In this document: positions 24,188-33,003 of the stretch, in pieces
How positions within the stretch are numbered: the stretch's first letter is position 1
Layout: the number at the start of each line of letters is the position of its first letter
From: Pseudomonas sp. BGI-2
GTDB lineage: Bacteria > Pseudomonadota > Gammaproteobacteria > Pseudomonadales > Pseudomonadaceae
Direction: 5' to 3'
Assembly (NCBI RefSeq): GCF_004310295.1
Contig: NZ_SISB01000051.1
Span: forward strand, 1-43,693
DNA: 43,693 nucleotides
Position numbers and translations under genes: made by a program
The notes under the pieces: model-generated
Database searches by the model: none
The model's input: the letters and a program-made list of their open reading frames with translations, nothing else
What the model was told of the DNA's origin: nothing

Positions 24188-24271
24188 GGAGCGAGGCTTG
24201 CCCGCGAAGACGGCCTGACAGTCACTATCTTTGTTGGATGTTAAATCGCCTTCGCGGGCAAGCCTCGCTCC
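24188..24271. repeat. REP-type inverted repeat
   Basis: GGAGCGAGGCTTGCCCGCGA (in 24188-24209) and its complement (24250-24271) form perfect 22-base arms round a 40-base loop. It lies after fruA and before phoD, and is a variant of the family at 16452, 25909 and 37730. Confidence 0.8.
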
Positions 24272-24282
24272 AACAAGTCGTG

Positions 24283-24300
24283 GTGTCACACCGGTTTCAT
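24283..24300 (+). promoter_or_regulatory. Candidate Pho box upstream of phoD
   Basis: GTGTCAC-ACCG-GTTTCAT has the 7+4+7 layout of a PhoB site and matches the half-site CTGTCAT at 10 of 14 positions. It lies about 40 bases before the phosphatase start. The match is imperfect; the call rests partly on the nature of the gene. Confidence 0.4.
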
Positions 24301-24338
24301 GCACACGTGCTTTAGTTTTCCTTTTCAGGGAGAACACC

Positions 24339-25880
24339 ATGAGCGAATTCGACCTCGGCCGCCGTCGTGTCATGCAAGCCGTCGGCGCCGGGCTTTTGCT
24401 TCCAGGCCTGGCACCGGCGGTCATCGCCTCGGTCAAGGATCGTCCACTACTCACCGATGGCGTGCAGTCCGGCGATGTGCTGGGTGACCGGGCGATGATC
24501 TGGAGTCGCAGCGACCGGCCGGCACGGATGGTGGTGGAATGGGACACCCGCAGCCTGTTCGGCAACCCTCGTCGATTCGTCTCGCCATTGGCCGATGCGC
24601 GCACCGATTTCACCGCGCGGGTCGAGCTCACCGGTCTGCCCGCCGATCAGGCGATTTTTTATCGCGTGTATTTCGAAGACGCCCAGAGTGGCGTCGCCAG
24701 TGAACCCTGGTTCGGCCACTTGCGCAGCGTGCCGCAAACCCGGCGCGACCTTCGGTTCGTCTGGAGCGGTGACACCGTCGGGCAAGGCTTCGGTATCAAC
24801 CCGGACATTGGCGGCATGCGCATCTACGAAGCCATGCGCTTGCGCCTGCCCGACTTCTTTATCCACAGCGGCGACACCATCTACGCCGACGGCCCGGTGC
24901 CGGCGCAACTGACCACCGAAAGCGGCCGGGTGTGGCGCAATATCACCACAGAAGCCAAGAGCAAGGTCGCCGAGACCCTTGACGATTACCGCGGCAACTA
25001 CCGCTACAACCTGATGGACGAAAACGTCCGTCGCTTCAACGCCGAAGTCCCGCAGATCTGGCAATGGGACGACCATGAAGTGGTAAACAACTGGTCGCCG
25101 GGCAAGCAGTTGGATGAGCGCTACAAGAGCAAAGATATCCACAGCCTGGTGGGCCGCGCCCGCCAAGCCTGGCTCGAATATGCGCCCATGCGTTTGCAGA
25201 GCGCCGATGGTGGCGGGCGGATTTATCGCCAGCTTGGTTATGGGCCGATGCTGGATGTGTTTGTGCTGGACATGCGCAGTTATCGCGAAGCCAATGACGA
25301 TAACCTCGGCGCCGCCAAACCCTTTCTCGGTCGTGAGCAACTCGACTGGCTCAAGGCGTCGTTGAAAGCCTCCGGTGCGCAATGGAAAGTCATCGCCGCC
25401 GACATGCCAATCGGCCTCGGCGTCCCCGACGGAGAAGTCAGCCCGGGTGTGGCGCGTTGGGAAGCGGTGGCCAACGGCGATCCCGGACCGGCCCAGGGAC
25501 GTGAACTGGAAATCGCTGAACTGTTGGGCTTTCTACGGGCGCAGCAAGTGCGCAATTTCGTTTTCCTGACGGCGGATGTGCATTACTGCGCAGCGCATCA
25601 CTACCACCCGGATCGCGCGGCGTTTCAGGATTTCGAACCGTTTTGGGAGTTTGTGGCCGGGCCGTTGAATGCGGGGAGCTACGGGCCTAATCCGCTGGAT
25701 AAGACGTTCGGGCCCGAGGTGGTTTTCGAGAAGTCACCACCCGCGCAGAACACCTCACCGTTCGCCGGGTTTCAGTTTTTTGGCGAGGTGAATATTGATG
25801 GGCAGACGGGGGAGATGAGCGTGGTGTTGCGGGATCTGGATGGGGTGGCGGTGTTTGAGCAGAAGCTGCAGCCAGTCTGA
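24339..25880 (+). CDS. phoD: PhoD-like alkaline phosphatase (phosphodiesterase), Tat-exported
   Basis: A 513-residue enzyme. A twin-arginine signal is at the start (R8-R10 in LGRRRVMQ, then a moderately hydrophobic stretch), so it is exported folded, typically with bound iron and calcium. The N-terminal domain (GVQSGDVLGDRAMIWSR, YRVYF) is the usual PhoD Ig-like part. The catalytic domain carries VWSGDT, FIHSGDTIYADG, WQWDDHEVVNNW, and FVFLTADVHYCAAHHY, all metal ligands of the family. It releases phosphate from organic esters in the periplasm or outside. I start it at 24339, after AGGGAGAA; the frame open to 24231 is only read-through of the REP. A possible Pho box is upstream. It stands alone between two REPs. 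Confidence 0.93.
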   Translation: MSEFDLGRRRVMQAVGAGLLLPGLAPAVIASVKDRPLLTDGVQSGDVLGDRAMIWSRSDRPARMVVEWDTRSLFGNPRRFVSPLADARTDFTARVELTGLPADQAIFYRVYFEDAQSGVASEPWFGHLRSVPQTRRDLRFVWSGDTVGQGFGINPDIGGMRIYEAMRLRLPDFFIHSGDTIYADGPVPAQLTTESGRVWRNITTEAKSKVAETLDDYRGNYRYNLMDENVRRFNAEVPQIWQWDDHEVVNNWSPGKQLDERYKSKDIHSLVGRARQAWLEYAPMRLQSADGGGRIYRQLGYGPMLDVFVLDMRSYREANDDNLGAAKPFLGREQLDWLKASLKASGAQWKVIAADMPIGLGVPDGEVSPGVARWEAVANGDPGPAQGRELEIAELLGFLRAQQVRNFVFLTADVHYCAAHHYHPDRAAFQDFEPFWEFVAGPLNAGSYGPNPLDKTFGPEVVFEKSPPAQNTSPFAGFQFFGEVNIDGQTGEMSVVLRDLDGVAVFEQKLQPV

Positions 25881-25908
25881 CCGTTTTTCATGAACGACCA
25901 AAAATCAA

Positions 25909-25998
25909 TGTGGGAGCGGGCTTGCTCGCGAATGCGGTGGATCAGTCAACATCATCGTTGAATGACACGCCGCTTTCGCGAGCAAGCCCGCTCCCACA
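25909..25998. repeat. REP-type inverted repeat
   Basis: Perfect 24-base arms (25909-25932 and 25975-25998) begin TGTGGGAGCGGGCTTGCTCG. It lies between the convergent phoD and piuB genes, the same placement as the copy at 16452 between two convergent genes. Confidence 0.85.
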
Positions 25999-26012
25999 GG
26001 GATTGTGATGTA

Positions 26013-28541
26013 TCAGTAGACGTCGCGGCGGTAGCGGCCCTGCTCGATCAGGCGGTCAACCTCTTCAATCCCGAGCACTTCGTTGAGCACGTGATCCACG
26101 CCTGAAGCCATTCCCTGCAAGCTGCCGCAGATGTAAATCACGGCACCGTCGGCCAACCATTGCTTCAGTAGATCGGCCGACTCACGCAGTCGATCCTGTA
26201 CGTAGATCTTCTCGGCCTGATCCCGCGAGAACGCCAGGTCCAGTCGCTCCAGATCGCCTGAAATCAACCATTCCTCAAGCTCGTCGCGGCACAGGTAGTC
26301 GTACTCCCGATTGCGCTCACCGAACAGCAGCCAATGCCGTTGCTGCCCATCGGCAATTCGTGCCTTGAGCAAACTGCGCAGGCCGGCCAGCCCGGTGCCG
26401 TTGCCCAGCAGGATCATCGGTACTGGCTCGGTCGGCAGATGGAAGCCACTGTTGCGCCGCACCCGCAGGCTGACGGTGCCACCTACTGGCGCGTGTTCGG
26501 TCAGCCAACCGGAGCCTATGCCCAGGCTGCCGTCGGCATGCATTTCCTGACGCACGATCAGTTCCAGCACGCCGTCGGCGGCGATCGAGGCGATGGAGTA
26601 TTCGCGCATGGCCAAGGGCACCAAGGCGTCTACCAACGCCTGCGCGTGCAGGCCGACCAGGTGAGTTCTGTTCTCGGGCAACTGGCGACTGGCGAGGGCT
26701 TGCTCCAGCGCTTGTGACAGGCCATCGAAGGTCACCATCGCCCGGCCTTCAATACCCAGGCCATCAAGTAAATGCTCGATCGCCCACGGGCAATTGCGGG
26801 GCAGGACTTCCACCAGATCACCCGCCAGCCAACTGCTGGTCGTCGGGGCGGTGAGGCCCAGCAAGTACACCGGGGAGCCGCTGCTGTCCGGGTTCATCAA
26901 TTCGCGGCGGGTCAGGGTCCAGTTGTTGTAGCTCGGGGCTTGCCAGGTGTCGACCGGCGCCTGCCCGGTCAGCAGGCCGAGTTGCTGCTGCCAGTGACGC
27001 AAGGCGTAAGGGTCGCCGCTGTCGACTTCCACCGGCGCGAACAAGGTCTTGCCGCCATGCTCGCCCAGCCACGTGTGCAAGCGTCGGGCGAAACCGCAGA
27101 AGTGTTGATACTGGCGATCACCGAGCCCCAGTACCGCGTAGTTCAGGCTCTCCAGGCTCAACGCCCGGCCGAGTACTTTGCGTTCAAAACCACGGGCGCT
27201 GTCCGGCGCCTCGCCATCGCCGAAGGTGCTGACCACGAACAGCGCGTTGCTGGATTCACGCAAATCCTGTTCGCTGACATTCGCCAGCGGCTGCACCTTC
27301 ACCGACAGGCCGGCCGCCTGCAATTGCCCGGCGGTCTGCCACGCCAGTTGCTCGGCAAACCCGCTTTGGCTGGCGAAGCCGATCAACCAGGCGGGTGTAT
27401 TGCTGCCCGTTTGCGCGAAGTCTTTGCGAGCGTCCTTGATCTGTTTTTTCTTGCGGCGACGATCCAGATACAACATCCAGCCAGTGACGAAGAACAGCGG
27501 CATGGTCAGCGCGGTAATGGTCAGGATGATCCGCCCGACGATGCCGAAGTAACTCCCCACGTGCAGCGCATAGAGGCTGGTCAGCAGTTGCGCCTTGAGG
27601 CTCTTGTCGCTGTAACGGTCATGCCGCTTGACGATGCCGGTGGCCGGATCGAGGCTGATCTGGTTCAGCGCACGGTCATGGGGCGAGGAGTTCAACAGGT
27701 AGAAAACCGTCGCCGGTTTGCCGGCCACTGGCGGCATGCGGATGTTGTAGGCACTGAGTGCCGGACCTGCAGCGCTATAAATGCTGCTCCACATGACGGC
27801 GTAGTCGGCGGTGGGCGCCGGGCCGCTCGGTGCAGGGCCACGACCGCCGCGCAAGCGCTCGTTTTGCGGTGCGTCGGAAAGTAATTGGGTCAGGCCCTTG
27901 TTGTACCACTCATAGGACCAGGACAACCCCGTCAACGCTGACAGGAGGTAAAACACCAGGCACCACGTGCCGGCCACCGAGTGCAGGTCCCAGTTAAAGC
28001 TGCGGCCCTTTTTCTTCCAGTCAAGGGTCAGCCAGGCGCGCCAGCTTTTCCATTGGCGCGGCCAGCGCAAGTACAGGCCGGACAGGCAGAAGAACACCAG
28101 GATCAGTGTGCACGCACCGGTGATCTGCCGGCCGGTATCGCCCATGGCGAGGAAACGGTGCAGTCGCAGCATCAGGCCGAAGAAATCCTGGCCGGTAGCG
28201 TCACCCATGAATTCGGCGGTGTACGGATCGAAGTAGCGCATCTCGCCACGGCGTTCGCCCGGTGGCGGCGTGAAGCTCACCCGCGCGGCGTTGCCGCTGT
28301 CGGTCTCGACCCAGAGCATCGCGACTTTTTTGCCGGAAGCCCCCTCGATCTTTTCCACCAGTTCGGCGGGCGGCAGGACACCGGCAACCTGCTTCTCGAC
28401 CTGCAGCACGGAAGGATTGAGCACGCTGAGGATTTCATCCTCAAACGATACCATTGCCCCGGTGATGCCCATCAGGGCCAGGACCAGCCCGGCACTGATG
28501 CCGAAAAACCAGTGCAACTGGAACAGGGTTTTCTTCAACAC
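26013..28541 (-). CDS. piuB: PepSY-domain membrane flavoreductase (PiuB-like)
   Basis: An 842-residue membrane protein, GTG start. The N-terminal 370 residues are a PepSY-associated transmembrane unit with four helices (FQLHWFFGISAGLVLALMGITGAMV, ITGACTLILVFFCLSGLYLRWP, DLHSVAGTWCLVFYLLSALTG, IVGRIILTITALTMPLFFVTGWMLYL) and conserved His. A flavodoxin domain (about 380-520; GFASQSGFAE, STFGDGEAPDSA, LGLGDRQYQHFCG) and a ferredoxin-reductase type FAD/NADPH module (about 545-842; REYSIAS, GNGTGLAGLRS, YICGSLQGMA) follow. It ends in an aromatic Tyr as in cytochrome P450 reductases. Such proteins are thought to reduce ferric siderophores in the periplasm; the next gene is the receptor. Same order as P. 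aeruginosa PA4513-PA4514. Confidence 0.88.
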   Translation of the reverse strand: MLKKTLFQLHWFFGISAGLVLALMGITGAMVSFEDEILSVLNPSVLQVEKQVAGVLPPAELVEKIEGASGKKVAMLWVETDSGNAARVSFTPPPGERRGEMRYFDPYTAEFMGDATGQDFFGLMLRLHRFLAMGDTGRQITGACTLILVFFCLSGLYLRWPRQWKSWRAWLTLDWKKKGRSFNWDLHSVAGTWCLVFYLLSALTGLSWSYEWYNKGLTQLLSDAPQNERLRGGRGPAPSGPAPTADYAVMWSSIYSAAGPALSAYNIRMPPVAGKPATVFYLLNSSPHDRALNQISLDPATGIVKRHDRYSDKSLKAQLLTSLYALHVGSYFGIVGRIILTITALTMPLFFVTGWMLYLDRRRKKKQIKDARKDFAQTGSNTPAWLIGFASQSGFAEQLAWQTAGQLQAAGLSVKVQPLANVSEQDLRESSNALFVVSTFGDGEAPDSARGFERKVLGRALSLESLNYAVLGLGDRQYQHFCGFARRLHTWLGEHGGKTLFAPVEVDSGDPYALRHWQQQLGLLTGQAPVDTWQAPSYNNWTLTRRELMNPDSSGSPVYLLGLTAPTTSSWLAGDLVEVLPRNCPWAIEHLLDGLGIEGRAMVTFDGLSQALEQALASRQLPENRTHLVGLHAQALVDALVPLAMREYSIASIAADGVLELIVRQEMHADGSLGIGSGWLTEHAPVGGTVSLRVRRNSGFHLPTEPVPMILLGNGTGLAGLRSLLKARIADGQQRHWLLFGERNREYDYLCRDELEEWLISGDLERLDLAFSRDQAEKIYVQDRLRESADLLKQWLADGAVIYICGSLQGMASGVDHVLNEVLGIEEVDRLIEQGRYRRDVY

Positions 28542-28627
28542 GTCGCTCGCCTTGTTCGTTCGAAATAATCATCACGGCGCGCATTATGCCGTGGGTTGCT
28601 GAGAAACATTCTTTTTTACGCACAAAA

Positions 28628-28653
28628 GCCCCGTTCATGTGGATGAACGGGGC
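28628..28653 (-). terminator. Intrinsic terminator downstream of piuA
   Basis: On the minus strand GCCCCGTTCAT and its complement form an 11-bp stem with a 4-base loop, followed by TTTTG. It ends the piuA message before piuB. The T run is short, so some read-through into piuB is possible. Confidence 0.7.
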
Positions 28654-28708
28654 CTGCTGATATCAGCCTTCACCACTTTCCATGTGGGAGCGGTGGTGAG
28701 GCTTGCAA

Positions 28709-31033
28709 TCAGAAGTGGAAGTTGGTGCTCAGCAATGCCGTACGGCCCGCCGCCTGGTTGGCGAAGTGGGTCGAGAAGGCTTTGTCGTAGTAGGTTTCGT
28801 CGGTCAGGTTCTGCACGTTCAGTTGCAAGTCGACGTTTTTGCTCAGCTTGTAGGCGGCCATTGCGTCGTAACGAACGTAGGAATCCACCATGGTGGTGTT
28901 GGCCACGCTGCCGAATACGTCGTCGACATAGAACGCACCGCCACCGATGGTCAGCTTCGGCGTGACCTGATAGGTCGTCCACAGGCTGGCACTGTTTTTC
29001 GGGGTGTTTGGCAACTCGTTGCCGTTGTTGGCTTTGTTGGCCGGCAGATCACCACCATCGACTTGCTCGCTGTCCATGTAAGCGTAACCGGCGAAGACCT
29101 GCCATTTTTCGGTGATCTTGCCGGTGGCCGACAATTCGATCCCTTGAACGCGGGTTTTGCCGGCGTTTTCATAGGCGGTGGTATTGACTTGAACGCGGGC
29201 GTTTTCTTTCTCGGTGCGGAAGATATCGGCGGTCAGCGACAGGCGATCGTTGAGCAAATCCCACTTGGTGCCGATTTCGTAGTTCTTGGTGGTTTCCGGC
29301 TCCATGTCGCTGCTCAGCAAGTTGCCGTTGCGATCAGGAGTGCCGCCCAACGGGTTGCCTTCCTGGCCTTCGCCCAAGGTGTTGCCCGGCGGAGTGGCGG
29401 AGGTGGCGTAGGACGCGTAGATGCTGCCGTTTTCGGCCGGCTTGTAAACAACGCCGAACTGGCCGGTCACGAACTCGCTGACGTCATCCCCTTTGGACGT
29501 GGTCACGCTGGAGGAGTTGTAGGTTCTGTACTGGGTGTCGAAATGGTCGTAACGCAGGCCCATGTTCACCAGCCATTGTTCGGACAACTCCAGGGTGTCG
29601 AACACATACAACGCGTAGGTGTCGGACTGAGTGTCGGTGCCAGCGTAGTTACGCGAGATCGCACCGTTCCACGGATCGTTCGAGTTCGGGTTGGCCAGCG
29701 AGGTGCAGTTGTAGCCGCTTCGCGCGCCGATCAATGCCGGTGAGCAGTTAGTGGTCGAGGCTGCTGTTCTCGGGGTGGTGTCGACGTTGACGTTGTACGA
29801 GGACTTTTGACTTTCCTCACGGCTCAACTCGATACCGGTAGCGAAGCTGTTCTTGAACCCGGCGATGTACACGTCACCAAACAGATCGGTCTGGTTAGTG
29901 GTGGTCTCGGTGTTGCTGACGCGGGTGTTGGCCCGGCGCCAGACGCTGCCGTTATTGACGTTGCCCTTGCTGTCGTCCGGCTGGGTCAGGATGTAATCCT
30001 GCATGCTGTTGCCGTGGCGCAAGGTGTTTTTGACGGTCAGCGCATCGTTCAGGTCGTGCTCGATGGCGAAGGTCGCCGTGTCGGTGCGGCCCTTGCGGAA
30101 GTCGCGATCTTCCAGACCGTAGAAGTTGCTGTGATCACCCCCGGCGAAAGGCTTGTCCGGGTTCGATTTGGTGCGGGCGGCCGAACCTGCGACAGGGATG
30201 GTGTACGGAATGCCCGAGTCTGGCGTGTCGTTGCTTTCCAGATGGTAGTAATCGAGGTTGACCCGGGTGTCGGTGCCCAGGCCGAACGCCAGCGACGGTG
30301 CGATGCCCCAACGGTCGTAATCGACGCTGTCACGGCCAGCAACGTTACTTTCGTGGCTCATCAGGTTCAGTCGGCCGGCGGCGGTATCGGTGAACTGATA
30401 GTTGCCGTCCATGGTGTAACGCTGGGTCTGGTCCGAACCCCAGGTAAAGCCACCGTCAAACGAGTCGCCCAGGTGGGCCTTTTTGCTCACCAGGTTAATG
30501 CTGCCGCCCGCAGCGCCACGGCCGCCAATGGCCGAGTTCGGGCCTTTGCTGACTTCGATCGACTCGACGGCGAAGATCTCGCGGCTCTGCGAACCGGTGT
30601 CGCGCACGCCGTCCAGATACGTATCGCCCTGAGCGTCAAAACCACGAATGAACGGACGATCGCCTTGTGGGTTGCCACCTTCACCGGCACCAAAGGTGAT
30701 ACCCGGAACGGTGCGCAGCGCGTCCTGCATATTGAGGGCGCCGGTATCCTTGAGTACCTGCTGCGGGATGACGGTGATCGAACGCGGTGTGTCCACCAAC
30801 GGTGCGGTGTACTTGGGCGAGGAGGCTTTTTCGACGTTGTAGGAAGTCGCATCCTGGACTTCGCCGGTGATGGCGGTAGCCCCTAGGGAAATCGTATTGC
30901 TCGGCGCTTTTTCGTCGGCCTTTTCAGCCGCGAAAACCATGTGGCCGGCAGAGCTGGCAGTGAGCGCCACGCCAATTGCAGACGCGAGTAAACGCGGTGA
31001 ACTGACTGGTAATTGTGATTGTTGGCGTGACAT
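28709..31033 (-). CDS. piuA: TonB-dependent siderophore receptor (PiuA/Fiu type)
   Basis: A 774-residue outer-membrane receptor for catechol-type or other small siderophores. I start it at 31033 (MSRQQSQLPVSS) because GGGGAGGGGA is just upstream. A signal peptide ends near FAAEKADEK. The plug domain has TPRSITVIPQQVLKD, the LRTVPGITFGAGEGG stretch, and FIRGFDAQGDTYLDGVRD. The rest is a 22-strand beta-barrel, closing in the required aromatic end, LSTNFHF. TonB-ExbBD drives transport. PiuA-type receptors are known routes for siderophore-antibiotic conjugates in P. aeruginosa. It is divergent from piuC, and Fur control is expected. Confidence 0.93.
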   Translation of the reverse strand: MSRQQSQLPVSSPRLLASAIGVALTASSAGHMVFAAEKADEKAPSNTISLGATAITGEVQDATSYNVEKASSPKYTAPLVDTPRSITVIPQQVLKDTGALNMQDALRTVPGITFGAGEGGNPQGDRPFIRGFDAQGDTYLDGVRDTGSQSREIFAVESIEVSKGPNSAIGGRGAAGGSINLVSKKAHLGDSFDGGFTWGSDQTQRYTMDGNYQFTDTAAGRLNLMSHESNVAGRDSVDYDRWGIAPSLAFGLGTDTRVNLDYYHLESNDTPDSGIPYTIPVAGSAARTKSNPDKPFAGGDHSNFYGLEDRDFRKGRTDTATFAIEHDLNDALTVKNTLRHGNSMQDYILTQPDDSKGNVNNGSVWRRANTRVSNTETTTNQTDLFGDVYIAGFKNSFATGIELSREESQKSSYNVNVDTTPRTAASTTNCSPALIGARSGYNCTSLANPNSNDPWNGAISRNYAGTDTQSDTYALYVFDTLELSEQWLVNMGLRYDHFDTQYRTYNSSSVTTSKGDDVSEFVTGQFGVVYKPAENGSIYASYATSATPPGNTLGEGQEGNPLGGTPDRNGNLLSSDMEPETTKNYEIGTKWDLLNDRLSLTADIFRTEKENARVQVNTTAYENAGKTRVQGIELSATGKITEKWQVFAGYAYMDSEQVDGGDLPANKANNGNELPNTPKNSASLWTTYQVTPKLTIGGGAFYVDDVFGSVANTTMVDSYVRYDAMAAYKLSKNVDLQLNVQNLTDETYYDKAFSTHFANQAAGRTALLSTNFHF

Positions 31034-31239
31034 TTGAATTCCCCTCCCCAAGGATTTGAGGCCGCGGAATATAGGGTAGACGCGTATTTGTATCAATTGC
31101 GAAACGTTACTATTCGCGAAGAATTTACATTCTTTACAATTTAACCTTACGGTTTTTGATGATTCGTTCGTCTTAGGGGTTTTACACAGTCAATAAGAAT
31201 CAATACCATTGCCGCCTCTCTGACTTCAGGTGCCATCCC
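31034..31239. promoter_or_regulatory. Divergent promoter region of piuA and piuC with a candidate Fur box
   Basis: About 206 bases, AT-richer than the flanking genes. A 19-base stretch at 31192-31210, AATAAGAATCAATACCATT, matches the Fur consensus GATAATGATAATCATTATC at 10 of 19 positions, including the spaced A/T core. It lies close to the piuC start. I could not define a better box nearer piuA. Iron control is inferred mainly from the genes. Confidence 0.4.
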
Positions 31240-31920
31240 ATGCTGCTGCACATTCCCGGCGTGTTCGCGAAAGAAGAAGTGCAGCGCATCCGCGAGGCTC
31301 TGGAGCAGGCAGATTGGGCCGACGGCAAAATCACCGCCGGCTACCAGTCGGCCAAAGCCAAGCACAATCTGCAACTGCCCGAAGGCCACCCTCTGGCCAA
31401 GGAAGTGGGCGCGGCGATGCTTGAGCGGCTGTGGAAAAACCCGCTGTTCATGTCTGCGGCGTTACCGCACAAAGTTTTCCCTCCGTTACTGAACTGTTAC
31501 ACGGCCGGTGGCAGTTTCGACTTCCACATCGACAACGCTGTGCGTCAGTCCAAAGGGGGCATCGAGCGGGTTCGCACCGATCTGTCGGCGACGCTTTTTT
31601 TCAGCGAACCGGACGACTACGACGGCGGCGAACTGGAAATCCAGGACACCTTCGGCACCCAGCGCGTGAAGTTGCCGGCCGGGGACATGGTCCTTTATCC
31701 CGGCACCAGCTTGCACAAAGTCAACGCCGTCACGCGCGGCACTCGCTATGCGTCGTTCTTCTGGACTCAAAGCCTGGTACGCGAAGACAGCCAGCGCGCC
31801 TTGCTGTTTGAAATGGACGGGGCGATCCAGCAACTGACCCAGGACATGCCTGATCACCCGTCGCTGATCCGCCTTACGGGCACCTATCACAACTTGTTGC
31901 GCCGCTGGGTCGAGGTATGA
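31240..31920 (+). CDS. piuC: Fe(II)/2-oxoglutarate-dependent dioxygenase PiuC (PKHD-type hydroxylase)
   Basis: A 226-residue cytoplasmic enzyme of the PKHD/P4Hc oxygenase family. The iron triad is visible: HxD in FDFHIDNAV and the distal His in SLHKVNAVTRG, followed by the 2-oxoglutarate-binding Arg (RGTRYASFFWTQSL). The closing LLRRWVEV is typical of PiuC. The gene is found next to TonB siderophore receptors in many proteobacteria and is iron-regulated; the substrate is not known for certain. AGGTG precedes the ATG. It overlaps the Sel1 gene by 4 bases (ATGA), so the two form an operon, divergent from piuA. Confidence 0.92.
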   Translation: MLLHIPGVFAKEEVQRIREALEQADWADGKITAGYQSAKAKHNLQLPEGHPLAKEVGAAMLERLWKNPLFMSAALPHKVFPPLLNCYTAGGSFDFHIDNAVRQSKGGIERVRTDLSATLFFSEPDDYDGGELEIQDTFGTQRVKLPAGDMVLYPGTSLHKVNAVTRGTRYASFFWTQSLVREDSQRALLFEMDGAIQQLTQDMPDHPSLIRLTGTYHNLLRRWVEV

Positions 31921-32672
31921 GTTATCAATTGCGCCGCGAGGAAGTCCTCGACGGTGACTCGCTCAAGGCCATGCTGGAGGAAAGCCCCGCTCGTGCGGCG
32001 CAGGCGATTCTGCTCGCCGCCCGCGAAGGAGTGCTGGACGCCCAGGCCTTGCTGGGGCAAATCCTGCTGGACGGGCAGGGTATCGAACAGGATCGGTCAC
32101 TGGCCGTGCGCTGGTTCGAGATTGCCGCCCGGCGTGGGCACTTGATGGCGCGCAATATGCTCGGTCGTTGCCATGAACATGGCTGGGGTTGTCCGGCCGA
32201 TGCTGCGCTGGCTGCACGGCATTACCGGGTAGCGGCTGAAGCGGGACTGGATTGGGCGATGTACAACGTTGCCAACCTGTTCGCCACCGGTCGCGGGGTA
32301 GCAGAGAGCCAAGCGCAAGCACTGGCGTTGTATCGCCGCGCCGCCGAGTCGGGGCATGCCAAATCCATGAATCTGTTGGGCCGCTATCTGGAAGAAGGAC
32401 GCCACTGTCCGCAGGATTTGTACATGGCCCGGGAATGGTATCGACGCTCGGCCGAGGGCGGGGATTTTCGTGGACAGTTCAGTTATGCAGCGGTACTGGC
32501 CGATGAAGGGTGTGTCGATGATGCGCTGGGCTGGCTGCGCAAGGCATTGGAGGGGGGAAACGCAAATTTCTTGCGGGTGAGCAGTGAGTCATTGCTAGGC
32601 GCACTTCATCCACAAATCCGCGGGATGGCTGACGCTTATCGGCTGCGGCTATCTCAGTTGACGGCGCAATAA
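31917..32672 (+). CDS. Sel1-like repeat protein of the piu locus
   Basis: A 251-residue cytoplasmic protein made mostly of Sel1-like repeats (36-residue TPR relatives). At least four are visible from residue 40: DAQALLGQILLDGQG..., HLMARNMLGRCHEHGWG..., DWAMYNVANLFATGRG... and HAKSMNLLGRYLEEGRH..., each followed by a second helix of the A..WYR.AAE type. Such repeats are protein-binding scaffolds. The ATG overlaps the stop of piuC, so it is translated with it; the same pair exists as PA4515-PA4516. No enzymatic domain or signal peptide. The role in iron uptake is undefined. Confidence 0.88.
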   Translation: MSYQLRREEVLDGDSLKAMLEESPARAAQAILLAAREGVLDAQALLGQILLDGQGIEQDRSLAVRWFEIAARRGHLMARNMLGRCHEHGWGCPADAALAARHYRVAAEAGLDWAMYNVANLFATGRGVAESQAQALALYRRAAESGHAKSMNLLGRYLEEGRHCPQDLYMAREWYRRSAEGGDFRGQFSYAAVLADEGCVDDALGWLRKALEGGNANFLRVSSESLLGALHPQIRGMADAYRLRLSQLTAQ

Positions 32673-33003
32673 CATTTTATGGGAAGCGTTAACGTATTGA
32701 CGGCGAAGTCTCGTTTTGCGCGGTGCGTTGCGCGATAGAACGCATGGTCTGGGAAGTTTTAATACACTCATCGGGTGTGCGTAGTAATTAGATTGAACTG
32801 TGAGTGGGTATCGGTTGTTTTCAATGTTAATGGCTGTGTTGTAGTGGTTGTCTTGATTTTTAATATTTTAAAACTTGTAGATAATTGCTTTGGTGCACTA
32901 AGGTTGGTTTGCGCGATATCTGCAGTCTGATGGAATAATGATTTGTCAGTGTCGGGCTTTAACTTAAATTGCATTAATTTCCCAAGAAGACAAGGAGTCT
33001 CTT
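32673..33003 (+). promoter_or_regulatory. AT-rich upstream region of the Xax-like toxin gene
   Basis: These 331 bases hold no gene. From about 32770 the base composition turns sharply AT-rich (for instance TTGATTTTTAATATTTTAAA at 32853), in contrast with the flanking core genes, which is typical of horizontally acquired toxin promoters silenced by H-NS/MvaT-type proteins. Several possible -10 boxes exist, such as GATAAT at 32881, so the promoter cannot be fixed by eye. AAGGAG at 32991-32996 is the ribosome site of the toxin gene. Confidence 0.45.

Noticed and set aside
28542..28620. Fur box upstream of piuB
   Set aside because: Only an ATAAT...ATTAT pair with wrong spacing is present; too weak to call.
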